Of a DNA stretch of 64,000 nt, positions 25,991-34,622 are shown one piece after another. The position numbers were made by a program, and so were the translations under genes. The notes beneath the pieces were generated by a model, which made no database searches, was not told where the DNA came from, and saw only the letters and a list, made by a program, of their open reading frames with translations. The number at the start of each line of letters is the position of its first letter. Position 1 is the stretch's first letter. The stretch spans positions 62,001 to 126,000 of the forward strand of contig CAVUNL010000031.1 of NCBI GenBank assembly GCA_963742795.1, written 5' to 3'. Source of the stretch: Palsa-504 sp963742795 (GTDB lineage: Bacteria; Actinomycetota; Actinomycetes; Streptosporangiales; Streptosporangiaceae).

Positions 25991-26641
25991 ATGAACCGCG
26001 CACTGCTCGTCGTGGACATGCAGAACGGCTTCTGCCATCCGGAAGGTTCGTTCACCCGGATCGGCATGGGCTTGGAGGGCGCGGACGACGCAGTCCGCAA
26101 CGCCGCCGTCGCCGTGGCCCAGGCCCGGCGGGCCGCGATCCCGGTGGTGTTCACCCGGCACCTGTACCGGCCCGGCCGGGCCGACGAGGGCCAGGCCCTC
26201 AAGCAGAACAGCCCGGCGCTGGCCGGCCTCGACGGCCTGCAGGCCGGCACCTGGGACGCCGAGGTGGTGGCCGAACTCGGCTGCGGGCCGCAGGACCTGA
26301 CCGTGGACAAGGTGCGCTTCGACGCGTTCCAGTGGACCTCGCTCGAGCCGCTGCTGCGCGGCCTGGGCGTGGACGAGCTGGTCGTCTGCGGCGTGGTCAC
26401 CAACCTGTGCGTGGAGACCACCATCCGCTCGGCGTTCATGCGCGACTTCCCGGTAACCCTGCTGGCCGACTGCTGCGCGGCCCAGACCCGCCGCCTGCAC
26501 GAGCTGTCGCTGGAAGTGCTGTCCAGCTATCGCCTGGCCCGGATAGAAAGCATCGCCGCGGGCTTCGACCTCGCCGAAGCCAGCGCCGAAGCCAGCGCCG
26601 AAGCCAGCGCCGAAACCCGCACGGTCCCGGTAACCGCCTGA
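25991..26641 (+). CDS. Isochorismatase-family cysteine hydrolase
   Basis: A 216-residue hydrolase of the nicotinamidase/isochorismatase fold. The catalytic triad is visible as Asp in LLVVDMQNGF, Lys in VDKVRFDAF and Cys in VVTNLCVETT, with the conserved cis-peptide at GVVTN. Such enzymes hydrolyse amides or vinyl ethers; the substrate is unknown. The C-terminus ends in a repeated AEAS stretch (four units from a 12-bp DNA repeat at about 26573-26620), which is unusual and probably disordered. The frame is open further upstream, but the fold begins at MNRALLVVDMQ, and the repeat pair at 25874-25929 lies in that upstream part. Confidence 0.88.
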   Translation: MNRALLVVDMQNGFCHPEGSFTRIGMGLEGADDAVRNAAVAVAQARRAAIPVVFTRHLYRPGRADEGQALKQNSPALAGLDGLQAGTWDAEVVAELGCGPQDLTVDKVRFDAFQWTSLEPLLRGLGVDELVVCGVVTNLCVETTIRSAFMRDFPVTLLADCCAAQTRRLHELSLEVLSSYRLARIESIAAGFDLAEASAEASAEASAETRTVPVTA

Positions 26642-26981
26642 ACAGCCGGAAAACCAACCGCCAGCCGAGCAGGAACAACCCCAGGAACGCCAGCGCCACG
26701 CCCACGAACGCCACGGCGGTTCCCTGCCCGGCTACCACCCGCAACACCATGCCTAGCCCGGCCGCCCCCAGCCACGCGCCCAGACCTGCAGGCGACAGCG
26801 CCAAAGGCCGCCGCCAGGCCCGCGTGGCCAGCCACCCGACGGACAACCCGGCCAAGAACGGCCACGCCGTCGACGCCACGCCGCTCAGCCCGAGGCCATC
26901 CGCGTGGCTGGTCCGCCCGATGATCACGAACGCCAGCACGCAGCAGCAGTCCACGATCCCCGCCAGCCGCGCCGTACGCAC
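26436..26981 (-). CDS. DUF3054 family membrane protein
   Basis: About 120 N-terminal residues match DUF3054: IVDCCCVLAFVIIGRTSHADGLGLSGVASTAWPFLAGLSVGWLATRAWRRPLAL, then further membrane segments ending FLGLFLLGWR, four in all. The usual family protein stops near there. Here the frame continues about 60 codons, antisense to the isochorismatase and through its 12-bp repeat, giving an Arg/Trp-rich tail (RRWLRRWLRR) that is unlikely to be functional design. GTG 26981 is the start. Function of the family is unknown. Confidence 0.7.
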   Translation of the reverse strand: MRTARLAGIVDCCCVLAFVIIGRTSHADGLGLSGVASTAWPFLAGLSVGWLATRAWRRPLALSPAGLGAWLGAAGLGMVLRVVAGQGTAVAFVGVALAFLGLFLLGWRLVFRLFRRLPGPCGFRRWLRRWLRRWLRRGRSPRRCFLSGPGDSWTALPATARAGGGSGPRSSRPAGLPGSRA

Positions 26982-26991
26982 AGATCACAGG

Positions 26992-27990
26992 TTAGCGCTG
27001 CGGCTCGATGATCACCTTCTGGCCGGCGCGATGCGCCGCGTCCCCGAACGCCTCTTTCACCTCGCCCAGCCCCTCCCTCCTGCTCACCAGCGCGCCGAGG
27101 TCCACCATCCCGTGCGTGGCCAGGCTGATCGCCCGCGGGTACACGTGGTTCATCCGCCGTACCAGCGCGATCGTCAGCCCCTTGCGGCGCGCCACCGAGG
27201 CCTGGAACCTGATCGCGTCGTCGCCCGGGATGCCGGCCAGCACCACCCGCCCGCCGGGCCGGACCGACTCCACCGCCACGCGGACCGCCTCGTCGCTGCC
27301 CGCCGCCTCGAACGCCACATCGACGCCGGCGCCGGTCAGCTCGCGCAGGTCCATGGCGCCGGGGTCGGCCACCAGGTCCGCGCCGTACCGCGAGGCCGCC
27401 GCCCGCCGGTGCGCCAGCGGCTCGACGGCCAGCACCGAACTCGCGCCCGCCGCCTTGAGCACGCCGATCAGCAGCAGCCCGATCGGCCCGCAGCCGACCA
27501 CCGACGCGGTGCCGGCGAACGGCAGGTGCCCGAGGTCCATGCTGTGGATGGCCACCCCGAGCGGCTCGAGCAGCGCGCCGTCCGCGTCGGTCACCGTGTC
27601 CGGCAGCGGGTGCAGCAGGTCCGCGGGCCAGGCCATGAGCTCGCGCATCATGCCGTCGGTCTCGCCGTGCCCCGCGAACCGGATCCGGTAGCACAGGTTC
27701 GCGTAGCCGTCCCGGCAGGCCCGGCAGGTCCCGCAGGTGATGGCCGGGTCGATGGCGACCCGCTCACCTCGCCTCGGCCCCTCGGCGATCACCCCCGCCC
27801 CCTCGTGGCCGAGCACCAGCGGGTGCACGAGCGCGGCGTCGCCGATCGCGCCCTCGTCCCACCAGTGCAGGTCAGAGCCGCAGATCCCGACCGCGGTGAC
27901 CCGCACCAGGCTCATCCCAGCGCCCGCCGCGGGCTCCGGCTCCTCACCTACCCGCAGGTCACCGACCGCGTGGAGTCTCGCCGCTCGCAC
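26992..27990 (-). CDS. Zinc-dependent sorbitol/idonate-type dehydrogenase
   Basis: A 332-residue medium-chain dehydrogenase. Catalytic zinc site: GICGSDLHWW and GHEGAGV; structural zinc Cys: CGTCRACRDGYANLC; Rossmann site: ASVVGCGPIGLLLIGVLKAAGA; DVAFEAAGS and GRVVLAGIP as in sorbitol and L-idonate dehydrogenases. It oxidises a polyol or sugar acid with NAD(P); exact substrate unknown. GTG start after GAGGAG. Upstream lies copy 2 of the T-tract repeat and the terminator of the protease gene. It is followed by the DUF3054 gene with a 10-bp gap, so the two may be co-transcribed. Confidence 0.88.
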   Translation of the reverse strand: MRAARLHAVGDLRVGEEPEPAAGAGMSLVRVTAVGICGSDLHWWDEGAIGDAALVHPLVLGHEGAGVIAEGPRRGERVAIDPAITCGTCRACRDGYANLCYRIRFAGHGETDGMMRELMAWPADLLHPLPDTVTDADGALLEPLGVAIHSMDLGHLPFAGTASVVGCGPIGLLLIGVLKAAGASSVLAVEPLAHRRAAASRYGADLVADPGAMDLRELTGAGVDVAFEAAGSDEAVRVAVESVRPGGRVVLAGIPGDDAIRFQASVARRKGLTIALVRRMNHVYPRAISLATHGMVDLGALVSRREGLGEVKEAFGDAAHRAGQKVIIEPQR

Positions 27991-28015
27991 CCGATCTCCT
28001 CACTGTCGGCCCTCG

Positions 28016-28043
28016 TTTCTTTTTTATACGGAACGGAGCGTGG
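28016..28043. repeat. Copy 2 of the T-tract / GAACGGAGCGTGG intergenic repeat
   Basis: Matches the copy at 6143-6170 over nearly its whole length (T-tract, TATACGGAACGGAGCGTGG). It lies 26 bp upstream of the dehydrogenase start, between it and the protease terminator. Confidence 0.7.
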
Positions 28044-28063
28044 TGCGTGCCTCCGGGCAAACG

Positions 28064-28106
28064 AAAACCAGTGATCCCCGGCCGCAGGGAGACCGGGGAT
28101 CACTGG
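28064..28106 (-). terminator. Intrinsic terminator after the HtrA-like protease gene
   Basis: A 14-bp perfect stem (CCAGTGATCCCCGG and its complement) with a 11-base loop, followed on the minus strand by TTTT. It lies 18 bp past the protease stop. Confidence 0.88.
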
Positions 28107-28123
28107 TGCGGGACTGGTAAGAC

Positions 28124-29554
28124 CTAGGCGGTCGGGCCGGTCGTCAGGGTCACGTTGGCGGTATGGGACTGGCCGGAGGCGTCCACCCAGCTGACCGAGA
28201 TCGAGCTGCCGGGGTGGTACTGGACCAGGGCGTGCGCGACGTCCTCCTGGGAGGAGACGCTCTGGCCGCCGATCGCGGTGATCGTGTCCCCTGCGGTGAT
28301 TCCGGCGTTGGCGGCGGGGGAGCCGGAGACCGTCCCGGCGACGCTCAAGCCGCTGGTGCTGCCCTGACTGCCCTGGCTGCCCTGGCCGTCCTGGCCGCTC
28401 TGGCCGCCGAACCCGCCAAAGCCGCCGAAGCCGTTCGAGCCGCCGAAGCCGTTCGAGCCGTTCGAGCCACCGAAGCCGTTCGAGCCGCTGCTCGAGGAGC
28501 CGATCTCCAGACCGAGGAAGGCGGTGGCGCCGATGTGCACATCAGCGGTGGTGGTACCCGACTCGATCTGCTGGGCGATGGACACCGCCTCGTTGATCGG
28601 GATCGCGTACGCCTGGGTGGCGGTGGCGGTGGCGGACTGGCTCTGAGGCTGGTCGCTGGAGCCCGCGGCGGTGTCCATCCCGATCACCTGGCCGTAGGAG
28701 TTGACCAGCGAACCGCCCGAGTCGCCGGGCTGGATGGGCGCGTTGGTCTCGATCAGCCCGGTCAGCTGCTCGCTGACGTTGGACAGCTCGTCCGACGCGG
28801 TGATCGACTGGTTCAGGGCGGTAACCGTCCCGGGCGCGACCGAGGGAGTGCCGCCCTTCCCCTCAGCATTGCCCAGCGCGGTCACGTTGTCGCCGGTCTG
28901 CACCGTGGAAGAGTTGCCCAGGCTGGCCGTGGTCAGGCCGGATGCGCCCTGCAGCTGGATGACCGCCACGTCGTGGCTGGCGTCGTAGCCCACCACCGTC
29001 GCGGTATAGGTCTTGCCGTTGCCGATGTCGGTGACCTTGATCGAGGTGGCGCCGTTGACGACGTGGTTGTTCGTGAGCACCTCGCCGGTGGACGACAGCA
29101 CGATGCCGGTGCCGGCCGAGGTAGCCCCCTGGTACCCGTCGGTGGACACCACGTCGACCAGCGCCGGGTCCACCCGGGAGGCGATCTGGCTGGCGGACAG
29201 GGAGGTCTTGGACGTAGCCGTGACGATGCCCGCCGCGGTGTGGTCCATACTCCCGATCAATCCGCCCAGCGCAGCCCCGCCGGCCAGCGCCACCGCGCCG
29301 GTCACGATCAGTCCGCGCTTGAGGTTCCGCCGGGGCGGCATCGGCGGCATCGGCGGCTCGCTGACATAACCAGCACCGCCCGCTGGCCCAGATCCGCCCG
29401 GGTAGCCGGGGGCAGCCGGATAACCCTGGGGCGCGGGGTAGCCATAGGGGTAAGCCGGTCCGTGTCCGGCGGCCGAGTCCGGTGCGCCGTGCGCCCTACC
29501 CTCGTTCTCGCCGCCGTTGCGCTCCGGGTTCTCGGGGTCAAACGTCTGGCTCAT
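28124..29554 (-). CDS. HtrA/DegP-type membrane-anchored serine protease with PDZ domain
   Basis: A 476-residue protease. Order: a disordered Pro/Gly/Tyr-rich cytosolic tail (residues 1-75), a single membrane segment (RGLIVTGAVALAGGAALGGLIG), an extracellular trypsin-like domain with His in LTNNHVVNG, Asp in SHDVAVIQL and Ser in QPGDSGGSLVNS, a low-complexity Gly/Ser/Gln linker (nucleotides about 28375-28500) and a PDZ domain (LSVAGTVSGSPAANAGITAGDTITAIGG). This is the usual actinobacterial HtrA layout, a quality-control protease at the outer face of the membrane. ATG 29554 is chosen because GAGGGACGG precedes it; the frame is open further upstream. It has its own terminator. Confidence 0.93.
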   Translation of the reverse strand: MSQTFDPENPERNGGENEGRAHGAPDSAAGHGPAYPYGYPAPQGYPAAPGYPGGSGPAGGAGYVSEPPMPPMPPRRNLKRGLIVTGAVALAGGAALGGLIGSMDHTAAGIVTATSKTSLSASQIASRVDPALVDVVSTDGYQGATSAGTGIVLSSTGEVLTNNHVVNGATSIKVTDIGNGKTYTATVVGYDASHDVAVIQLQGASGLTTASLGNSSTVQTGDNVTALGNAEGKGGTPSVAPGTVTALNQSITASDELSNVSEQLTGLIETNAPIQPGDSGGSLVNSYGQVIGMDTAAGSSDQPQSQSATATATQAYAIPINEAVSIAQQIESGTTTADVHIGATAFLGLEIGSSSSGSNGFGGSNGSNGFGGSNGFGGFGGFGGQSGQDGQGSQGSQGSTSGLSVAGTVSGSPAANAGITAGDTITAIGGQSVSSQEDVAHALVQYHPGSSISVSWVDASGQSHTANVTLTTGPTA

Positions 29555-29699
29555 GGTTCCGTCCCTCAAATTCGCGAGCCGCGGCCTCGGCGGCTTCATC
29601 CCTTTCCCGTACGTCTTGATAATCGGCCGCGGACCTTGAGCCCAGCCAAGGGCAACCCCCCGCAATGCTCCAAGTTTCCTGAAGGTCGCCTGAACCCGT

Positions 29700-30500
29700 T
29701 CAGGTTGAGGGATGCTCCGAAACGGGGACCAGTTCCCGTTCGGTGACCTCGTCCTCCGCGGTCAGCCACTCGCGAACGGCCATGGCCAGCAGCGCCGGGA
29801 CCAGGTCCCGGGACCGCCGGGCCAGCCACATGGTGCCCTTGGTGGCCATCCACCGGACCTCCGCCATCCGCGACGGCGGCGGCGTGGACGGCTCCGGGTC
29901 GGGCCCGGGACCGACCGGGTAGCCCGCGGCGGTCAGCAGGGCGTGGAACTGGCAGGCGATGAAGCGGTGCCCGCGCTCGTTCGGATGCAGCCGGTCCACG
30001 CTCCAGTAGTCCCGCTCGTAGATGGCCGGGTCACGGGCCGCGTCCAGGTGCAGCGTGCCGTAGCGGGCTGCCACCTCGTCCAGCGCCTCGTTCACCGCGC
30101 GCACCCGCCGGCCCAGCGGCTTGGCCAGCGACTTCGGCAGGCCGAACATCTGCCCGGGGTCCGGCAGCCGCATGGTGAGCACCTGAGCGCCCGCCGCCCG
30201 CAGTCCCGCCACGGTACGGGCCACCGCCGCGCCGGTGCGCTGCGGGTCGAAGTTGCCGCGCAGGGTGTCGTTGATGCCGACCACCACGCTGGCCACGTCG
30301 GGCTTCAGCTCCGTGGCGGCCGGCAGCTGCGTGCGCTCCACGTCAACCGCCAGCGCGCCGAGGGTGGCGAGGTTATGGATGACCGGCTGGTGCAGGCTGG
30401 CGCCCAGGAGCGCGGCCCATCCGCGCCAGCCGCTGCCCTCGGGGGCCGGGTCGCCCATGCCCACGGTGATGGAGTCGCCCAGTGCGACGTAGGTCGTCAT
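29700..30500 (-). CDS. SGNH/GDSL-family hydrolase
   Basis: A 266-residue esterase-like protein. Block I is YVALGDSITVGMGD (catalytic Ser11), block III VVVGINDTLRG with Asn, and block V DRLHPNERGH with the Asp-His pair; together an SGNH triad. No signal peptide, so cytosolic. It is last in a three-gene operon after two glycosyltransferases with a 4-bp overlap, so it may deacylate or modify a glycolipid or sugar made by them; this is inference. The C-terminal 60 residues are a charged tail. Confidence 0.88.
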   Translation of the reverse strand: MTTYVALGDSITVGMGDPAPEGSGWRGWAALLGASLHQPVIHNLATLGALAVDVERTQLPAATELKPDVASVVVGINDTLRGNFDPQRTGAAVARTVAGLRAAGAQVLTMRLPDPGQMFGLPKSLAKPLGRRVRAVNEALDEVAARYGTLHLDAARDPAIYERDYWSVDRLHPNERGHRFIACQFHALLTAAGYPVGPGPDPEPSTPPPSRMAEVRWMATKGTMWLARRSRDLVPALLAMAVREWLTAEDEVTERELVPVSEHPST

Positions 30501-31732
30501 GCCGGCCTCCCTTTAGCGGTCACGGTGGCTCTCGCGCCAGTCCCGGCCTCCACCCCGTCCTGCACCGGGTCTGCCTTCCCCACCCCGTCGGCCACAACGG
30601 CCTCGTGGATGGCCAGGAAGGCTTGCACGGCCGCGGGCCAGCCGAAGCGTTCGGCGCGAGCCCGGGCCGCGGCCCGGCGGGCCGCCTCCGGCCAGGACAG
30701 CACGGTGGTGACCCCGGCGGACAGGTCCTCGCCGGCCACGGCCGCCCCGGCCTCGCCCACCACCTCGGGCAGCGCGGACTCCGCGCTCACCACCACCGGC
30801 GTCCCGCAGGCCAGCGCCTCGAGCCCGGCCAGCCCGAAGGTCTCCGCTGGCCCCGGGGCGATGGCCACGTCGGCACTGGCCAGGAGGGCGGCCAGGTCGG
30901 TGCGGTCGGGCAGGAAGCCGGCGAACGTGACCGGCAGGCGGTCGCGCGTTGCGCGCCGCTCCAGGCGGCGGCGCAGCGGGCCGTCGCCGGCCACCACGAG
31001 CCGGGCGGGCAGGCCGTTGGCGCGCACGGTGGCGAGCGTGTTCAGCGACCGCTGCGGCTTCTTCTCCGGGGACAGCCGCCCGGCGTGCACGAGCAGCGTC
31101 TCGCCCGGCGCGGCGTAGGCGTCCCGGACCCGCGTGCCCTGCTGGTCAGCATGGGGCGCGGCGAACGTGGCCAGGTCGACGCCGAGCGGGGCGCGCACCA
31201 GGTTGGCGGCGCCGATCCGCTGGAACTCCGCGGCCGCCCAGGCGGTGGTGCAGATCACCCGCTGGTAGGCGCGGGCCGTCCGCCGGTTGACCGAGTCGAC
31301 CAGGGCCAGCGCGGGACCCCACCGGGACAGCGCGGGCAGGTCTAGCCCGGGCACGGCCAGCCGCATCAGCGCGGTCAGGCTCTCGTGCGAGATCATCACG
31401 GCCGGCACCCCGTGCTCGCGCGCCCACCGTCCGGTCCAGCGCAGCGTGGTCCGGTCCGACACCTCGAGCGCGTCCGGCCGCAGCTCGCTGAGCAGGGCCG
31501 CCACCCGCCGCTTGCGCAGCAGCGCCCGGTATCCGCCGGTGAACGGCAGCCGCGGCCCGCCCAGCGTGATCACCCGGCCCTGCGGGGTCTGCTCGTCGCT
31601 GTCGCCCTCGCCGGGAATGATCAGCACCGGGTCGTGGCCGGCGGCCAGGTAACCGGCGCCGAGTTCGCGTAGCGACGTGCGCAGCCCCCCGGAATGCGGG
31701 GCGACGTAGTTCGCCACCCGCACGATCCTCAT
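30497..31732 (-). CDS. GT4-family glycosyltransferase
   Basis: A 411-residue GT-B glycosyltransferase of family GT4. The N-terminal loop APHSGGLRTSLRELG, the linker HAGRLSPEKKPQ and the donor-binding motif PAETFGLAGLEALACGTPVVVS (E-x7-E) are all present. Related enzymes transfer mannose or other hexoses to phosphatidylinositol or diacylglycerol lipids. Overlaps by 4 bp with both neighbours. The C-terminal 30 residues are low complexity. Confidence 0.88.
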   Translation of the reverse strand: MRIVRVANYVAPHSGGLRTSLRELGAGYLAAGHDPVLIIPGEGDSDEQTPQGRVITLGGPRLPFTGGYRALLRKRRVAALLSELRPDALEVSDRTTLRWTGRWAREHGVPAVMISHESLTALMRLAVPGLDLPALSRWGPALALVDSVNRRTARAYQRVICTTAWAAAEFQRIGAANLVRAPLGVDLATFAAPHADQQGTRVRDAYAAPGETLLVHAGRLSPEKKPQRSLNTLATVRANGLPARLVVAGDGPLRRRLERRATRDRLPVTFAGFLPDRTDLAALLASADVAIAPGPAETFGLAGLEALACGTPVVVSAESALPEVVGEAGAAVAGEDLSAGVTTVLSWPEAARRAAARARAERFGWPAAVQAFLAIHEAVVADGVGKADPVQDGVEAGTGARATVTAKGRPA

Positions 31733-32955
31733 ATCGTGCCACCTGCACCGGCCGCTCGCGCGGGCCCAGAAGGCCCGCGCTCGCTAGCCGGTTTTGCATA
31801 ACGCCCCTGGGCCGGGCGCTTCCGGCCCAGGACCGCGGCGTAATGGCCGATCAGCTCCTCGGTCAGCGCCGGCCAGCTGCGGGTGAGCACCTTCCGCCGT
31901 CCGGCCGCGCCGAACGCCGCCCGGGTCCCCGGGTCCGCGGCCAGCCGCGCGACCGCGGCCGCGAAGGCGTCCGCGTCGCCGGGCGGCACCAGGTATCCGG
32001 TCACGCCGTCCTCCACCAGGTCCAACGGCCCGCCCGCGGCCGGCGCCACCACCGGGAGCCCGCTCGCGGCGGCCTCTTGCAGCGTCTGCCCGAACGTCTC
32101 GTACGGCCCGCTGTGCACGAACACGTCGAGGCTGGCGTAGATGGCCGCCAGCTCGTCGCCGCGGCGCTCGCCCAGGAACACCGCGCCGGGCATCTGCTGG
32201 CGCAGCGTGGCCTCGGTCGGCCCGGCGCCCACGATGACCAGCCGCACCCCGGGCAGGGCGGTGATCCCGGCCAGCAGCTCGACGTGCTTTTCCGGGGCCA
32301 GGCGGCCCACGTAACCGGCGATCACCTCACCGCCCGGGGCCAGGCGGGCCCGGATCTGAGCGCTGCGCCGGGTCGGGTCGAACCTGGCCGTATCCACCCC
32401 GCGGCCCCACAGCCACACGTTGGCGATCCCGCGGCCGAGCAGGCCGGTCGCGGTGACCGTGGACGGGGCCAGCGTTCGCGCGGCCCGGTTGTGGATGCCG
32501 CGCAGCCACCGCCATGCGACCGCCTCGCCGGGCCGGCCGAGCCGGTACGCATGGGCGTAGGACGGCAGGTCGGTCTGGAACACGGCGACCATGGGCAGGC
32601 CCAGCCGCCTAGCCACCGCGGCGCCGTGCGCGCCGAGCACCACCGGGCTGGCCAGGTGAACGACCTCGGTCCGGTGCTTGATCAGCGCGTTACGCAGGCG
32701 CCGGCTCGGCAGCCCGAGCCGGAAGCTCGGATAGCCGGGCAAGGGCACGGCCGGGACGCGCACGACGGGGTAGGGGAACAGTCCGGGATCCTTGTCCTGG
32801 CGCCGTGACCGGTTGGCCCGCGGCGGTTTCGGCGCGATGACAAGTGGCTGGTGGCCGTCGGCGGCGAGCAGCTCGGCCACCCGCACCACGCAGTGCGCGA
32901 CGCCGTTGACGTCGGGCGGGAACGATTCGGTGATGATCGCAACCCTCATGCTCAC
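31729..32955 (-). CDS. mgtA: GT4 alpha-mannosyltransferase, MgtA-like
   Basis: A 408-residue GT4 enzyme that closely resembles mycobacterial MgtA in its key blocks: VAIITESFPPDVNGVAHCVVRV, VVHLASPVVLGAHGA, AVFQTDLPSYAHAY, LAPSTVTATGLLGRGI, GRGVDTARFDPTRR, YVGRLAPEKHVELLAGI and VFVHSGPYETFGQTLQEA. MgtA transfers mannose from GDP-mannose to a glucuronosyl diacylglycerol glycolipid in the membrane. First gene of the operon with the second GT4 and the SGNH hydrolase. Symbol assigned by remembered similarity, not a search. Confidence 0.8.
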   Translation of the reverse strand: MSMRVAIITESFPPDVNGVAHCVVRVAELLAADGHQPLVIAPKPPRANRSRRQDKDPGLFPYPVVRVPAVPLPGYPSFRLGLPSRRLRNALIKHRTEVVHLASPVVLGAHGAAVARRLGLPMVAVFQTDLPSYAHAYRLGRPGEAVAWRWLRGIHNRAARTLAPSTVTATGLLGRGIANVWLWGRGVDTARFDPTRRSAQIRARLAPGGEVIAGYVGRLAPEKHVELLAGITALPGVRLVIVGAGPTEATLRQQMPGAVFLGERRGDELAAIYASLDVFVHSGPYETFGQTLQEAAASGLPVVAPAAGGPLDLVEDGVTGYLVPPGDADAFAAAVARLAADPGTRAAFGAAGRRKVLTRSWPALTEELIGHYAAVLGRKRPAQGRYAKPASERGPSGPARAAGAGGTI

Positions 32956-33035
32956 AAGGTGCGATATAAGAGGATCGAAGTGCCGCAGCCGCCATGACTT
33001 TCAGGCGAAGACTCCGTGACTTCTTAGTTGCGCTA

Positions 33036-33063
33036 GTCCGGGGGTGCCCCCCGGACCCCCTGG
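33036..33063. repeat. GC-rich palindromic repeat, copy A
   Basis: A hairpin (GTCCGGGG against CCCCGGAC) continued by ACCCCCTGGG. It lies between the mgtA operon and the amidase relic. A related G/C-run block lies inside the second aldehyde dehydrogenase gene at about 49626-49712, sharing CCCCCCGG followed by ACCCCCT. Confidence 0.55.
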
Positions 33064-33077
33064 GTCAGAATGACTCC

Positions 33078-33610
33078 ATGAATCACGACGACGCCGGCCC
33101 GACCTGGATCGTGCGGACGGACCCAGACGGACCAGGCGTGCGGCTCGCAGTCAAGGACTGCATCGACGTCGCGGGCCTGCCGACCACCGTCGGCTGCCCG
33201 GTGATCGCCGAGCGGGCCCGGCCCGCCGACCGGGACGCGGCCGTGGTGGCCGCGGCCCGCCGGTCCGGGGCTCAGATCCTGGGCAAGACCAACCTGGCCA
33301 GGAGGCCGCCGCCAACCGGGTCCGGGTCTGCGTCCGCGACTGGTTCGCCCGCCTGCTGGCCCGGCACCTGGTCTTGGCCCTGCCCACGCTGGTCGGCGCT
33401 CCGCCGCTGATCGGCGACCGGGCGGGCCGCATACCGCTCACCCTGCTGACCATGCCCGCCAACCTGGCCGGCCTGCCCGCGCTGGCGCTGCCCGTGCCCG
33501 ATGGGCCGGCCGGTCTTCCCGCGTCCCTGCAGCTGGTCGGCCCGCCCGGCAGCGAGGAGCAGCTGCTGGCCCTCGGCTACGTCATCGAGGCCGCGGTCGC
33601 GGCCCGATGA
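33078..33610 (+). pseudogene. Amidase-signature enzyme relic with internal deletion
   Basis: The first 74 codons match the start of an amidase (GVRLAVKDCIDVAGLPTTVGCPVIAERARPADRDAAVVAAARRSGAQILGKTNLA), including the catalytic Lys in VKD. At about 33300 the frame jumps to another and the sequence resumes at the amidase C-terminus (RVRVCVRDWFARLLARHLVLALPTLVGAPPLIGDRAG...MPANLAGLPALALPVP...LQLVGPPGSEEQLLALGYVIE). The glycine-serine-rich core with both catalytic serines is missing (roughly 200 residues or more). This is a true deletion, not a base-calling slip, so the gene is dead. It converges on the NYN gene, whose end overlaps it by 29 bp. Confidence 0.82.
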
Positions 33611-34253
33611 AGGTGACCGCGCAGGCCGCTGTGAAAAGCTCGCGCGCCACCAGGCGCCCAGGGACGAGCAGCCAGGTCGGGACGCCCAGCAGCCGCAGCC
33701 GCCGGATGGACCTGGCGAAGATATGGTCCTGGGCGACGAGGATCACCAGCTCGGCCGGGCCGGCCGGGTGCCTGCGTCCCGGCTGGCGCAACATTCGGTG
33801 AATGTCGGTCAGGTGATCGAGCTCTTCGAGCAGCGCCCGGTCGGCACCGTCGAGGCCCCGGCGGACCAGCCAGGTGTTCCCGCCGGAGGCGGTCATGACG
33901 TCCAGGTGACGGGTCGCGGTGGCGCTCGACGCCGCGCATATGATCCTGGCCCGCGGGTCGATGGCCCTGGTGGAGGCCCGCACGAGTTCCAGGCACGCCC
34001 GCACTTCCTGGTCGGAGGCACGATCCCGGCGCGTGCCGTCAGCCAGGCCGCGGGAAACGTCATCGGCGTTGGTGAGCTGGAGCACGCGCGGCCGGGCGGG
34101 AAGTCCGTCCGGCAGTTCCGACGGGTACGGCAGGAGTATCGGCTGGGCCAGCACGCCGGCCGGGGCGCTAAGCGATCGCATCACCGGGGACGTTCCTTCC
34201 TGTCCGGGACGGTTGGGGCCGGCCAGCCCCGGCCCGTGCTGGCTCGCCATCAC
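33582..34253 (-). CDS. NYN-domain (PIN-like) protein
   Basis: A 223-residue protein with a NYN/PIN-like nuclease pattern: first-strand acidic region VLQLTNADDVSRGL, middle ARIICAASSATATRHLDVM and the characteristic AELVILVAQDHIFARSIRRLRLLGVPTWLLVPGRLVARELFTAACAVTFIG. NYN domains are metal-dependent RNases. Translation could begin at MRSLSAPAGVL, 24 codons in. The ATG at 34253 overlaps the stop of the small membrane protein gene, so they are co-translated. RNA target unknown. Confidence 0.7.
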   Translation of the reverse strand: MMASQHGPGLAGPNRPGQEGTSPVMRSLSAPAGVLAQPILLPYPSELPDGLPARPRVLQLTNADDVSRGLADGTRRDRASDQEVRACLELVRASTRAIDPRARIICAASSATATRHLDVMTASGGNTWLVRRGLDGADRALLEELDHLTDIHRMLRQPGRRHPAGPAELVILVAQDHIFARSIRRLRLLGVPTWLLVPGRLVARELFTAACAVTFIGPRPRPR

Positions 34254-34516
34254 GCGGCCTGGTCGTAGGAGTCGTCGTCGTAGTTCAAGGTGTCGTAGCT
34301 CGAGTCGTCGTCGTTGGCGACGACCCGCAGCCAGTAGCCCCGGGAGCCGGCGCCGTTGAGGCGCCGGACGCCGCGGTCCATCCGGCTGTCACTCTGCTTG
34401 GTCAGGCTTCCGCGGCGCTCTTCGCGGTGGATGCCCAGGCAGATCACGATGAGGACGCCGGTGACGATACCGGCGATCACGAGTGCTGCTGCTGCGGTCA
34501 GGTAGATTCCGGCCAC
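34250..34516 (-). CDS. Small single-pass membrane protein with acidic tail
   Basis: An 88-residue protein. One N-terminal membrane segment (YLTAAAALVIAGIVTGVLIVICLGI), then a basic stretch (HREERRG...RGVRRLNG) and an acidic Tyr/Asp-rich tail (NDDDSSYDTLNYDDDSYD). Its stop overlaps the NYN gene start. It may anchor the NYN protein at the membrane; that is inferred only from coupling. No family recognised. ATG follows a GAGAAGAGGGACATCG ribosome region. Confidence 0.65.
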   Translation of the reverse strand: MAGIYLTAAAALVIAGIVTGVLIVICLGIHREERRGSLTKQSDSRMDRGVRRLNGAGSRGYWLRVVANDDDSSYDTLNYDDDSYDQAA

Positions 34517-34622
34517 GATGTCCCTCTTCTCACCAGCGGTGCGCTGTCGCTGGGTACACGTGATCCGGGGCCGGCTGATTAGCGAACGGCAGGCGGACGT
34601 GCGGGGGCCGGCTTGAGCGCGC

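Noticed and set aside
28375..28500. Short repeats in the protease gene as a repeat element
   Set aside because: They encode a Gly/Ser linker in frame, common in HtrA-type proteins.
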